In this document: in pieces, positions 32,790 through 42,900 of the stretch
Numbering within the stretch: the stretch's first letter is position 1
Layout: every line of letters begins with the position of its first letter
NCBI GenBank assembly: GCA_034401795.1
Contig: CM067369.1
Location: 91,254,579-91,318,578, forward strand
Reading direction: 5' to 3'
Source of the DNA: Chaetoderma sp. LZ-2023a
Taxonomy: Eukaryota > Mollusca > Caudofoveata > Chaetodermatida > Chaetodermatidae
DNA length: 64,000 bases
The notes under the pieces: generated by a model
Told to the model about the DNA's origin: nothing
The model's input: the letters and a program-made list of their open reading frames with translations, nothing else
Databases searched by the model: none
Made by a program: the position numbers and the translations under genes

Positions 32790-34335
32790 TTTTTGAATAA
32801 TTTGTGTCATATGTATCACTTTTCCAATGGCGGCGACGAAAGTTAGTTTTTTGCGTTTAGAGAAAACTTCTCGGCTTATATTTCAGGATCATTTAATCCT
32901 ATTGCAACTAAACTTGACTACGTGGTTACCTATACTGTTAGGAAGCAGCATGATGATATATGTCATTGTGACCTTGATACAAAACTCTGTTTTTTCCAAC
33001 GTAAAGTTTTTGCGTTTAGCAGTACAATTCAGCTTATATTTCAGGATTGGAACTAAGCTTGGATACATGGTTACCTATGATGTTAAGAATCAGCATGCTA
33101 ACATTGAGGTCAAAGGTCAAAGTCACTGCGACCTCTACAAAACTTATATTTGAACATTGCGTTTTTGCGTTTTGCCATTTTTATCAACTTATATTTCTGG
33201 ATTGCTTTAGCCTAATGGAACACATCTTGGGTACACTGTTACTTATACCACAAGAATGTGGGTTGATGAGAGGGAGAGATCACCAAGTTCAAGGTCATTC
33301 TGATCTCTAGAAAACTTGATTATTTTTTAACATTAAGTTTTTGCGTTTAGCAAAGCTTATCAGGTTATATTTTGGGATTGCTTGACCCTTTAACACTTGA
33401 AGTTCTTCAAGAAAATTTCAAGTTTTTCAAAGAAAATGTCAATTTGCAGACCAAGAGGAGACTATTTTTTAAAGTTTAGCACTGGAATGACTCGCTCGGT
33501 TATCGAGCCAGTCATTTCAGTGGTAAAATTTCAAAAATAGTCTTCTCTTGGTCTGCAAATGGACATTTCTCAACATCACTGCAGAAGCCATTTTTTGGCT
33601 AATATGAGTGTTAAAGGGTTAATCCTAATGAAACACAACTTGGGTACGTGGTTGCTTATACCAAGAGGATGCAGGCTGGTGACAGGGCGGTCAAAGGTCA
33701 TGGTCATTCTGACCTTGTTATTTGACCTCTTCTTTTTCAACTAATCTTTTTCGTTTAGCGAATCATCTACATTTATATTTCAGAATTAGTTAATACTACT
33801 AGAACCAGAGGTTGCGTGCGGATCGTCACATACTTAAGTCCACTGTCAAGGTCATTGTAGCCTTGATATTTTACCTGTCATGTCTATTTCTAATGTTAAG
33901 TTTTTGTGTTTGCCTATGTTTTAGGATTGCTTAATCCAACTGGAATCAAACTTGAACACATGGTTTCATATACCATACTGAGGCAGCATGATGATTGTGA
34001 GGTCAACGGTCAAGCCTAATCTGATATTCGTGTTTGACCTCTGCTTTTTCAACTTTAATTTTTTTCATTTAGCAAATCATTTACATTTATATTTAAGGGT
34101 TGGTTGATCCTATTGGAACTAAACTTGGATACATAGTTACCTATAATGTTAGGAAGCGGCATGATAACATTGAAGTCAAAACGTCAAAGATCAAGGTGAC
34201 TGACAAACAAGAGACAGATGAGACATTTAGTTCCGTGGAATTCTTGTTCTTAATATATACCACTGAAACCAAGATGTGTGGCATATTCCTGTATTCAGCA
34301 TATTTAGGAACTGTTATTCATCCTTGTTGAAAGCT
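32790..34335 (+). repeat. Tandem ~190-bp repeats (family F), interrupted by a family D MITE
   Basis: Diverged tandem units repeat the pieces TTTTTGCGTTTAGC, CTTATATTTCAGGATTG, ACTAAACTTGGATACATGGT and AGCATGATGA, each ending with GAGGTCAAAGGTCA-like sequence and a GTGACCT half-site. I count six to eight units. The same family occurs at 51340-52300. Confidence 0.8.
33385..33622 (+). mobile_element. MITE family D inside a family F unit
   Basis: The family F sequence GGATTGCTT...TTAATCCTAATG is interrupted by CCCTTTAACAC...GTGTTAAAGGG. Uninterrupted units read GGATTGCTTAATCC, so the element sits in TTAA (left copy now TTGA). This defines its ends and target. Confidence 0.85.
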
Positions 34336-34349
34336 GAAGCATCGTCTTT

Positions 34350-34585
34350 AACCCTTTAACATTCAAGTTGGCCAAAAACAGCTGCAGTATTCTTGAGAAA
34401 TGTCCATTTGCAGACTTGTAAATAGAAGAGTATTTTTGAAAATTTAGCACTGGAATGACTGGCTCGATAACCAAGCCAGTTATTCCAGTGATAAATTTTC
34501 AGGAATGGTCGTCTCTTGGTTTGCAAATGGATATTTTCTATGAGGAAATTGAAATTTTCCTCAATGATTTTGAGAGTTGAATTGT
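34350..34585 (+). mobile_element. MITE family D copy
   Basis: TTAACCCTTTAACATTCAAG...GATTTTGAGAGTTGAATTG. The centre is a clean palindrome with TGACTGGCTCGATAACC. Confidence 0.85.
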
Positions 34586-34898
34586 AAGATGGTTCGTTAG
34601 TAACCAGTACCTGTCTGTCGGTTTTCAGTAACTGAATGTGCATTGAAAGATACATGATATACATCAAGTTAGTCATTTATCAGGACTGTTTTGGCATGTT
34701 TAGAAAGCAGATAAGCCATCCACAACCTTCACTACTCTTATAGAACTTGTTGACTGATAAACACCTGATGCTGACCAAGTTATGATCAAGCCAAGGACTC
34801 AATGTCAACTTGATCAGCATCAGATGTTTAACGCTCGAGAGGCCAAAAGCGGCAGTGGTCATGAGAAATGTACACTTGCAGAACAGCAAAAGATTATT
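34586..34898 (+). other. Intron, no gene
   Basis: It holds a short inverted pair around TGATCAAGCCAAGG (34745-34830: GATGCTGACCAAGTT and AACTTGATCAGCATC) and a family D fragment near 34838-34885. Confidence 0.5.
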
Positions 34899-36000
34899 AG
34901 CTCAACTGGCCAGAAAGGACAAGTGAGCGTATGCCATGGTGACCATCCATCCGCTGCCCATCTGTCCGTCAACTTTTGTTTTAAAACGCAACTTCTCATT
35001 AACTGCTAGACAGATTTTAACCTAAGTTGCCTGGAATCCCCCTATACGGATAGGCTTCAGAACTTGCATACAGAATTCTGATTGTTCATTTTTTTGGGTG
35101 AAAAACTGAAATTGTCAAAACACTACTCCTCATTAACCGCGTGGCAGACTTCAAATTAATTTTGCTGGAAGGATCCTACCACTTTTAGAACCTGCAAACA
35201 GAATTTTGATTAGTCAGATTTTTTTTGTCCACCATCTTTCTGAAAAATGGCAGGAAATTGTTTTAAAACATTGCTCCTCATTAACTGCTTGGGCAAATTC
35301 AAGCGAACTCGGTTGGAAGATCCCTAGCCGGATATGCTTCAGAACCTGTATATAGAATTTTGATTGGTCCATTTTTTTGGTGGTCATCTTGTATTTTCCG
35401 AAAAATTACATGAAGTCGTTTAAAGTGCTACTCGTCATTAACTGCTTGAGCAATTTCAACTGGAAGGATACTAGGCTGTTAGGTTTCAGAACTTGTTTAC
35501 AGAATTTTGACGTGTCAATTTTTTCGGCGCCCATCTTGGATTTTTGGAATATTTCAGGAAATCGTTTAAAAGGCGGCTACTCGTTAACCCCATGAACAAT
35601 TTCAAGCAAACTCTGCTGGAATGACCATGGAGTCATGTGGGTCAGAGCTTTGTATACAGAATTTTGATTGGTCAATTTGTTCAACGGCCATATAAACTTT
35701 TCGAAAAGTGTCTGGAAATTGTTTAGAATTCTACTCCTCATTAACTACTTGAACAATTTCAACCAGACTGGCCGTAAGGAGCCTAGGGTGGTAGGTTTTA
35801 GTACTCGTATCCAGAATTTTGACGGTCAATTTTTTCGCCGCCCATCTTGGATTTTCTGAAAAATTTTTTAAATCACTTAAAAGGTTACTCCTCATTAACT
35901 GCCTAGCTCATTTCAACCAAATTGAGCTGTAAGCACCCTTGGTCAGTATGCTTCAGAACTTGTATACGGAATTTTGACTGCCTGATTTTTTTTACGTGGA
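34899..36000 (+). repeat. Tandem ~160-170-bp repeats (family G)
   Basis: It opens AGCTCAACTGGCCAGAAAGG, then GTGAGCGTATGCCATGGTGA. Six or seven diverged units follow with the pieces CTCCTCATTAACTGCTTG, GCTGGAAGGATCC, CTTGTATACAGAATTTTGA and CCATCTTGGATTTTC. It is cut by the assembly gap. Another family G start is at 57922, and its continuation follows the second DIRS at 63847. Confidence 0.8.
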
Positions 36001-36500
36001 NNNNNNNNNNNNNNNNNNNNNNNNNNNNNNNNNNNNNNNNNNNNNNNNNNNNNNNNNNNNNNNNNNNNNNNNNNNNNNNNNNNNNNNNNNNNNNNNNNNN
36101 NNNNNNNNNNNNNNNNNNNNNNNNNNNNNNNNNNNNNNNNNNNNNNNNNNNNNNNNNNNNNNNNNNNNNNNNNNNNNNNNNNNNNNNNNNNNNNNNNNNN
36201 NNNNNNNNNNNNNNNNNNNNNNNNNNNNNNNNNNNNNNNNNNNNNNNNNNNNNNNNNNNNNNNNNNNNNNNNNNNNNNNNNNNNNNNNNNNNNNNNNNNN
36301 NNNNNNNNNNNNNNNNNNNNNNNNNNNNNNNNNNNNNNNNNNNNNNNNNNNNNNNNNNNNNNNNNNNNNNNNNNNNNNNNNNNNNNNNNNNNNNNNNNNN
36401 NNNNNNNNNNNNNNNNNNNNNNNNNNNNNNNNNNNNNNNNNNNNNNNNNNNNNNNNNNNNNNNNNNNNNNNNNNNNNNNNNNNNNNNNNNNNNNNNNNNN
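36001..36500. other. Assembly gap of exactly 500 N
   Basis: The round length suggests a placeholder rather than a measured gap. A DIRS of the 58-64 kb family emerges on its right side with its 5' part missing, so several kilobases may be absent. Confidence 0.9.
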
Positions 36501-37496
36501 GCCACATCCAACCACTATTTCGCACACATCACAAGTTTCTTCCACTTGCACTGAACAATGGCCATGCACATGACCTGAGAATGACCGTGGATTGGGCCGA
36601 GCTCCTGTGATGAACAAGAAAGACCAAGCACTCAAAAATGGTGAGTGTTTGCCTTAATTAAGTGACTAATTTTAAGTTTACTTATAGTCGAAATACCAGA
36701 CTATCTAAGTAAATAGTCTGGACAAGAACATCCTATTTTTTTGCAGACATTAGACTCATTCCAATTTGAAAATCTAATCGATATACTGATAGTTTCTTTC
36801 AAAATCTAGAAGTTGTAGTAGCTTCTTTGCACTCTACTGGACTGCCCTAGCTGAAACTTGGGGCTGACACAGGTCTGGTGGGTGTTGCTCCCCGTTTTTG
36901 ACAGCCCTCTGGAATTTGTGCGGACAAATAGGGGGGGGTGGGGGTGGGTGGGGGGAGCGCGGTCTAGACCATGGAAGTTTAGCAGTCTATTGAGTCAGAT
37001 GGCAGAACCCAAGCGTATGCCAGGGTTCTAGTCTCTTCACAACCTTTTCTGTCGGATGGTAGATGAGTGCTGGTTCGAGCCTCACCTCCTCCCACCGGTA
37101 TTTCCTGGCTGTCGAAATCCGGAGTTTATCATAATAGTACATCTGGTAAGTATTATTCGAAGTAGAATAAAAAAAAGCATCCGCTTTTGTTTCTACGAGA
37201 ATTCTTAATACTTACCAGATGTACTATGGCCCTACCTCAGCCGCCCCGCTGAGGTGAGGCTGAGCTGCTTTCGCTGTTTGTCAAGGCAAATATAAGTCGA
37301 ATTTGACTGTGATTGGGAATTGATTCGGTACCTGTGGCTATGGTGATTCCCGGACACAGTATGGGCAGGACCAGGAGAGTGCGGAGTTTTTAATTGTTTA
37401 TTTTGAGCTGGACTAGATAATAGGCATTATCATAATAGTACATCTGGTAAGTATTAAGAATTCTTGTAGAAGCAAAAGCGGATTCTTTTTTGATTC
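36501..37496 (+). mobile_element. DIRS retroelement copy C, right end only
   Basis: It matches 62892-63846 of the second DIRS nearly throughout, from GCCACATCCAACCACTATTT to the right end. It includes a G-rich tract (36929-36957), the internal complementary region (37127-37230) and the right terminal repeat (about 37300-37496). The coding part and left repeat lie in the gap, so completeness cannot be judged. Similarity to the other copy suggests comparable age. Confidence 0.85.
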
Positions 37497-37805
37497 AGCA
37501 GGGTTAGTGACCAGTAAAGTCTGCTAGTCTTAAAGTTAGCCTGAACAAATAAGAGTAGGAAATCATGTGGAAATTCATTAGCGATAGTCTTCTTCCAAGC
37601 CACCATTTTAGTCACTATCTAGGCAGCTCTGTTCACTTAGAAAGCCAGCAGGACAATCACTATCATTAGCGTTACATGATAGTTTTATACTAAGCATTGC
37701 CCAACAGCCAGAACAATAGAATACAAAATAATGGTGGCTACAAATAGCAAACTAAAATGGTGTCATTGCAGAAGATTATTATTACTGAATCATTATTTCA
37801 GTAGA
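37497..37805 (+). other. Intron, no gene
   Basis: Unique-looking sequence with no exon and no repeat recognised. Confidence 0.5.
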
Positions 37806-37807
37806 AC

Positions 37808-37935
37808 TTTAACCCTTTACTACTCAAGCTGACCAAAAAAGATTTCTGCAGTAGTGTAAAGAAATGACCATTCGATATTTTCTATGTGGAACTTGAAATC
37901 TTCCAGAACAAATTTGAGGATTAACGGGTTAAAAA
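37808..37935 (+). mobile_element. MITE family D copy, central deletion
   Basis: TTAACCCTTTACTACTCAAG...GAGGATTAACGGGTTAA. The ends are good; the central palindrome is lost. Confidence 0.75.
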
Positions 37936-37959
37936 TATGTTTTAGCCCTTTGTCTTCAA

Positions 37960-38305
37960 CAATGGAGGAATACAGTTTTAGCTATGCCCCGCCCATCTCT
38001 ATCTTAGCTCAACCCGTGCTTTTCCTGTGTTGAGATCCATCTATCTCTAAATCTCAATTTCCAGAAAACTATGCCGGTAAACTGTTTAATATTTTGAAAT
38101 TAATTTAACTGCTGTTGCTGCAAGTCAAATTAGTTTCAAAATATTCCACAGAATGTTAATTAAAAAGTAAAGACATCCAATTCGTACAACTTGAGGAACT
38201 ATTAAGCATTTAAGACAGACTGATTGATTTTGACATCAGCCTACATGTGACATTGATTATGACGTCTTACGGTTGAGCGATAAACTGGATTCATCCATTG
38301 CTTTT
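37960..38305 (+). mobile_element. MITE family A copy
   Basis: CAATGGAGGAATACAGTTTT and ACTGGATTCATCCATTG are the inverted ends; the core is shortened (TTTAACTGCTGTTGCTGC). Confidence 0.8.
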
Positions 38306-38507
38306 ATATATTATACTACAGCTTTTATTTTTTGGTTCCCTTTTGTACGAAAACTGGTGCAATATTGAAAACAATGTTGTACCAAGCTGTTGCTACTTCT
38401 GCTTTCAAAGTTACACTAGTTTTTTACATGTTCCTCACGAATATGCTGTCTTTGTTCGCTATATTAGAATTATAATATACTATCCATGTAATGCTTACTA
38501 CCTCGCC

Positions 38508-39185
38508 AGGGTAATAGAAGGATCCGATGTGTCACTCAAGTATCTGATGTTATAATCAAAATATGTCACTTGTTAGCGTATGTCACAAGCAAAATGATTT
38601 AGGTCTGTCATGAAGGTCACAATGGTCCATCATGAGTGTCTTTAATGGACCTGTCCAGTTTATCCATCCATCATATGACTTCATAAACAACTACTTGGTG
38701 CATAGGATGATGTCATAATCAATTACAACATGAATGACTCGATTTAGTCTGTCTTAAACGCTTAATAGTCCGACACGTACGAATTGTAAGCCTTTACTAC
38801 CAGTATTTAATAAACACACTCAGTCAAATTAGTTTTAAAATATTCAACAGCATACCTGTATAGTTTTCTGGAAATTGATAGTCATGTACTTCATAGATCG
38901 ATCAATCCCAACACGAGCGAGGTGTGGGTGGAGCTTAGCTAGAGATTGGCCGGGCATAGCTAAAACTGGAAAGGTCCATTGTATGTTGAAGGTGAATTTA
39001 CAGTTTAATAAACATTCTTCAAGATATTCAACAGCTTACATGTATGTGTACAACTTACTTGAAATTGTGTTTGTGAGAATGAAGGGTTCATTCAATGTGT
39101 TAAGATTGTTTCAAATGTATGTACAACGTGAGCGGGGCATAGCTAGAAATGAGTGGGGAATAGCTTGAGGTGGATCCTATGACAC
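38508..39185 (-). mobile_element. Two overlapping family A copies, reverse
   Basis: One copy runs from GAAGGATCCGATGTGTCACT to the GGGCATAGCTAAAACTGG end near 38970. A second, shorter one follows with CATTCTTCAAGATATTCAAC and ends at GAATAGCTTGAGGTGGATCC. Confidence 0.65.
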
Positions 39186-39284
39186 ATTTCTACATGGCTG
39201 ACCTTCACTTCCAAGCCCGGGATAAATTTCTATCTTAGTAAAAGGTGGCACATTATACTAGACAAATTTTTGGAAATAGATACA

Positions 39285-39970
39285 GGTTCTAGATTCTCTG
39301 GTCAAGAAAATTAAAATGTCCATTCACATGCTAAGAGAAGAATATCTTAGAAAATTTGCCAATGGAATGATGCTTCTATGCCTATATTATATAGAGGGTC
39401 TAGAACGAGGTCCCATTTCATATCATGGTTATCAAACGAGTCAAAAATTATTACATTAATTATTACATCACAAATATTCAGTTTCAGCGAGTGCAATGTG
39501 ATAATTTTTTACAAGGTTGATAATAGTGATATGAAATGGCTGAGTTTGAGATCCTATTTATCATATAAACTGATATTTTGACAAATTTTCCATTAAAACT
39601 AATCCCCGAAACCCGTTTGAAGCACCATTTTACGGTGTTCGTTTGCATCACTTGATAAGAGTTCTGACTAATGTACCGCCAAAATTGTTTTGAACTTGAA
39701 ATTGAGTCGATTATGCAAATTTACAAATGTATTTTATAACTAGGTAGTATATATATATTTAAAATTTAAATCAATGACATAACATATTCCGTATTGATTT
39801 CATTCTCGTCGTCATCGTCGTTAGCACACATTTGCAGTGTCACAGGGCATGTGGGATTATTACACATGTAATCAATGAAACCATCGTTGAATATTACATG
39901 TGTGGTCATATTGAGAAATATGGACTGATATGAAAACCTTGTTTATATGATAAATGTAATTGTTTTTCAG
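39285..39970 (+). other. Intron before the small spectrin exon
   Basis: A family D fragment lies at 39290-39370. An imperfect inverted pair (CCATTTCATATCA near 39413 and TGATATGAAATGG near 39527) follows. The rest is AT-rich, ending in the acceptor TGTAATTGTTTTTCAG. Confidence 0.5.
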
Positions 39971-40054
39971 TTGTTCATGACTGATGTATTGTCACATCAG
40001 GGTGAATTGAAGTTTCTCAATATGACCGTGCAAAGCTTCATCGACCAAGTCAGG
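39971..40054 (+). CDS. MACF1: Spectraplakin small spectrin exon (28 codons)
   Basis: The acceptor is AATTGTTTTTCAG and the donor AGG|GTATGT; both ends are phase 0. It encodes LFMTDVLSHQGELKFLNMTV and then QSFIDQVR, which runs directly into LHRIEVEAF of the next exon, giving a helical spectrin-repeat segment. It has the same length and phase as the 114-197 exon and a similar pattern: EL, two residues, LN, then an aromatic and Ile near a basic end. It is too short for ordinary gene prediction; frame continuity on both sides supports it. Confidence 0.85.
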
Positions 40055-40069
40055 GTATGTCAATAACAA

Positions 40070-40435
40070 TATTAGAGGGATTCAATCTGTCACTTAAGGA
40101 TCCGACGTCATAATGAAATACATCACATTTTAGCCGATGTCACAAACAAGGTGCCATCACGAAAATCAATCTGTTACGAAAATGTGCAAATTGTATGTCT
40201 TTGATGAAGGTACAAATTAATAAACATTCTGTTGAATATTTTAAGACTACATTGACTGGCAGCTGTTGTTGCCATAGGCTTCAACAGCCCCCACTCGAAT
40301 TAGTTTAAAACTATTGAACAGCTTATATGACTATTTATTGTATAGTTAGCTTGAAATTTAGATTCTGCTAATTGAAGTAAAGAAATTGGATGACACATAG
40401 CAAGAAATGGCAGGACATAGCTACCGGTAGAAGTC
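40070..40435 (-). mobile_element. MITE family A copy
   Basis: It begins GAGGGATTCAATCTGTCACT 15 bp after the preceding donor, has the core at 40230-40320, and ends at GCAGGACATAGCTACCGGTA. Confidence 0.75.
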
Positions 40436-40524
40436 AATCGCTCTGTTACAACAACATTAGCTAACAATAATAGTAATTTAATTACGTGTTATAAAAATAT
40501 CTGCCACATAGTAACCATTAAATG

Positions 40525-41106
40525 GTTTAACCTTTTAATGGTTAAGCCGGCCAAAACCTGCCTCTGCAATAGTCTTAAAGAATGTCCATTTGCAGGCCAA
40601 GAGAAGGCAATTTTTGAAAATTTAGCACTGGAATAACTGGCTCGATAACCGAGCCAGTCATTCCAGTGCAAAATTTTCAAAAATTGTCTTTTCTTGGGCT
40701 GCAAATGGACAATCAATAAGAACATTCTTAGATTTTCATCACAAAATTTGACCGCTTGTCTTCTCTTAGTCTGCAAACAGACATTTCTCTGGACTCCTGG
40801 AGAAGCTAATTTTGATCGACTTGACCATTGAAAGGTTGATTATCTGAGCAGTTCCAAAAGGAAAGTTTTAACGCTTTACTGGTCAAATTATGTGAAGAAA
40901 ATCTAAAAAATATTCTTATTGAAAGTCCATTTTCAGTCCAAGAGAAGAATATTGTTGAAAATTTTCCACTGGAATGACTGGCTCGGTCATTGAGCCAGTC
41001 ATTCCAGTGGTAAGATTTAAAAAATGTTCATCTCTTGGCCTGCAAATGGGCATTCCTGAAGACCATTGTAAAGGCTGGTTATGTCTCGCTTGACCATTAA
41101 AGGCTT
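40525..41106 (+). mobile_element. Two MITE family D copies in series
   Basis: Copy one (40525-40845) runs from TTTAACCTTTTAATGGTTAA to GACCATTGAAAGGTTGA. Copy two (40868-41106) runs from TTTAACGCTTTACTGGTCAA to TTGACCATTAAAGGCTTAA. Both have clean GAGCCAGTCATTCCAGTG centres. Confidence 0.8.
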
Positions 41107-41320
41107 AAGGGGAACACAAAAAGCACACCAAGTGATGTTTTTGCATAATTTAGATAAAATAAAATATTTTTAGCATATTTTTGAATTCCTAAATAGTAAA
41201 TCTTTGCCACAGAAGGTAATTTTCTTCTATTTTCTTTGAGAATCACTGAGTGAAGTAATCGCGTGAATGATTGGTGTGGTATGATGTCACATGTGAATAA
41301 TATTTTGTTGTTGATAATTA

Positions 41321-41930
41321 GGGCCCCGCACTGGAAGGTGCGGAAGCCCTATAGTAATCACAACGTCTGTCTGTCCATCCATCTGTCTGTCCATCTGTCT
41401 GTCTGTCCACAAAATCTCATAAACAGCATGTCATATAGAACCGCTTAAGATATTTTAATGATACAGAACTGCTTAAGATACTTTGTTGAAACTTGGTGTA
41501 TACCCCGCTTAAGATACACAGATGTGCCTTTTGAAGGATTCACCTTCATAGACAAATACTTTGGTCACATGTCTCTTTGGGCACCAGCAATACTTGTGAT
41601 TTTATTTGAACTTTCTCTTTTGGGCACCAGCAATACTTGTGATTTTTTTTTTTCACTTTAACGTACTTTCACTTGATTTCTAGGGGTGTCCCTTTATCTA
41701 ACGTCTGTCTCCCAAGGAAAGCCACAGGTATTGCCTGTAGTGAAATTTTTGTTGCCACCAAATTGTGAAATCATCGGTAGCTTGTAGCTTTATACCTTAT
41801 CCTGCTCGACACAGACACATTTATTTTTGTTATTTTTTGTTTTATTTTTTGTTTTTAATATTATGAAGGCTTTGAATAAAATTGCTATTTACTACATAGA
41901 AAAAGGTATTTTCAGTGATTGCGGGGCCCT
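41321..41930 (+). mobile_element. Element with GGGCCCCGC inverted ends
   Basis: It starts GGGCCCCGCACTGGAAGG and ends TGATTGCGGGGCCC, a perfect 9-bp inverted pair. CTGTCTGTCCATC repeats lie near the left end. Inside, a ~45-bp segment around GGGCACCAGCAATACTTGTG occurs twice (41579 and 41624). No gene is seen. Confidence 0.75.
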
Positions 41931-41992
41931 CTGAGTCAAACAACATTTTCTAGTTGATTTCTCACAACAGCTTGTTCATATACTGCCATATT

Positions 41993-42222
41993 AACCCTTT
42001 AACACCCATATCAGCCAAAAACAGTTTCAGCACTGGTTTTGAGAAATGTCCATTTGCAGAGCAAGAGAAGCCTATTTTTGAAAATTTACGACTGGAATGA
42101 CTGGCTCGATAACCGAGCCAGTCATTCCAATTCTAAATTTTCAAAAATAGACTTCTTGGTCTGCAAATGGACATTTTCTATGAGAGAATTTAAATTTTCT
42201 TGAATACTTTCGAGGGTTAAAG
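41993..42222 (+). mobile_element. MITE family D copy inside family H
   Basis: TTAACCCTTTAACACCCATA...CTTTCGAGGGTTAAAG. A nearly perfect palindrome with the TGACTGGCTCGATAACC centre. Confidence 0.85.
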
Positions 42223-42517
42223 AGAAATACAAGCATTTGATAAACTGGAGCTTGAGTTGATATCCAGCTTCCTAACTGTATTAGACACAAATCTAATCTA
42301 TTCTGAAAACAGGTGTGACATAATTTTGAAATTCCAGATGTTGATGATTCACGAGATGACACCATACTGTAAATTTTACGCAGTGCCAAAATTCATGACT
42401 AACCAAAATTTTAACAGTGATTGAGTTTGTGATATTTGTCAAATTTGTTCACATCATAAAATATGAAGAAAATCTTCTTTTTTTTGCCTTTAAATTATTG
42501 ATTCTCATTTGCGATCT

Positions 42518-42728
42518 TTAACCCTTAGCACTCTGATGTCAAAATTTTTAATTTTCAAATAAAATTAAAAGATGAACTGATGTTCATTTGTCAACAAATT
42601 TAGAGGAAGATATCGCTGTTGTGGACAGTAACATTGTTCACCAATATTATTGAAAAATGTACACCAGTTTCTTTGCTATTGACATAGTAAATGTTAGAAT
42701 ATATAGATTATCAGAGGGGTAAGGGTTA
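42518..42728 (+). mobile_element. MITE family E copy (TTAA-type)
   Basis: TTAACCCTTAGCACTCTGAT on the left; TCAGAGGGGTAAGGGTTA on the right. It shares ATTGAAAAATGTACACCAGT with 2125-2360. Confidence 0.8.
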
Positions 42729-42900
42729 TGTCACAGAATGGATCACAAAATATTGTATGCTCAATTCATTAGTATCAGCTGCAGCAGTAGTACTAGTATT
42801 ATCATCAACAGTAGCAGTATCGTTAGTATTCATAGTAACATTATCAGAAGGAGTAATATAAACATATGAATTCTAAAATGTAGCTGAATTGTATTTGCAG

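Larger units (their letters stand above)
41107..42517 (+). repeat. Repeat family H copy, interrupted twice
   Basis: 41107-41320 and 42225-42517 match 56870-57465 in the same order (TAAAATAAAATATTTTTAGC, GGTATGATGTCA, CTTCCTAACTGTAT, TTCTGAAAACA, AAAATATGA). It is split by the GGGCCCCGC element and a family D copy. No coding content is recognised. Confidence 0.7.

Noticed and set aside
32827-33310. Open frames of 87-108 codons in family F
   Set aside because: They follow the tandem-repeat units and break between units; no conserved protein.
35903-36635. Open frames of 170-230 codons spanning the gap
   Set aside because: They consist almost wholly of unknown bases.
39380-39590. Imperfect inverted pair as a separate element
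   Set aside because: The pairing is short and weak, and no second copy is seen in the window.
42889-42900. Upstream ATG giving an extra four codons before the 42901 exon
   Set aside because: The TTTGCAG acceptor at 42894-42900 and frame continuity show the exon begins at 42901.
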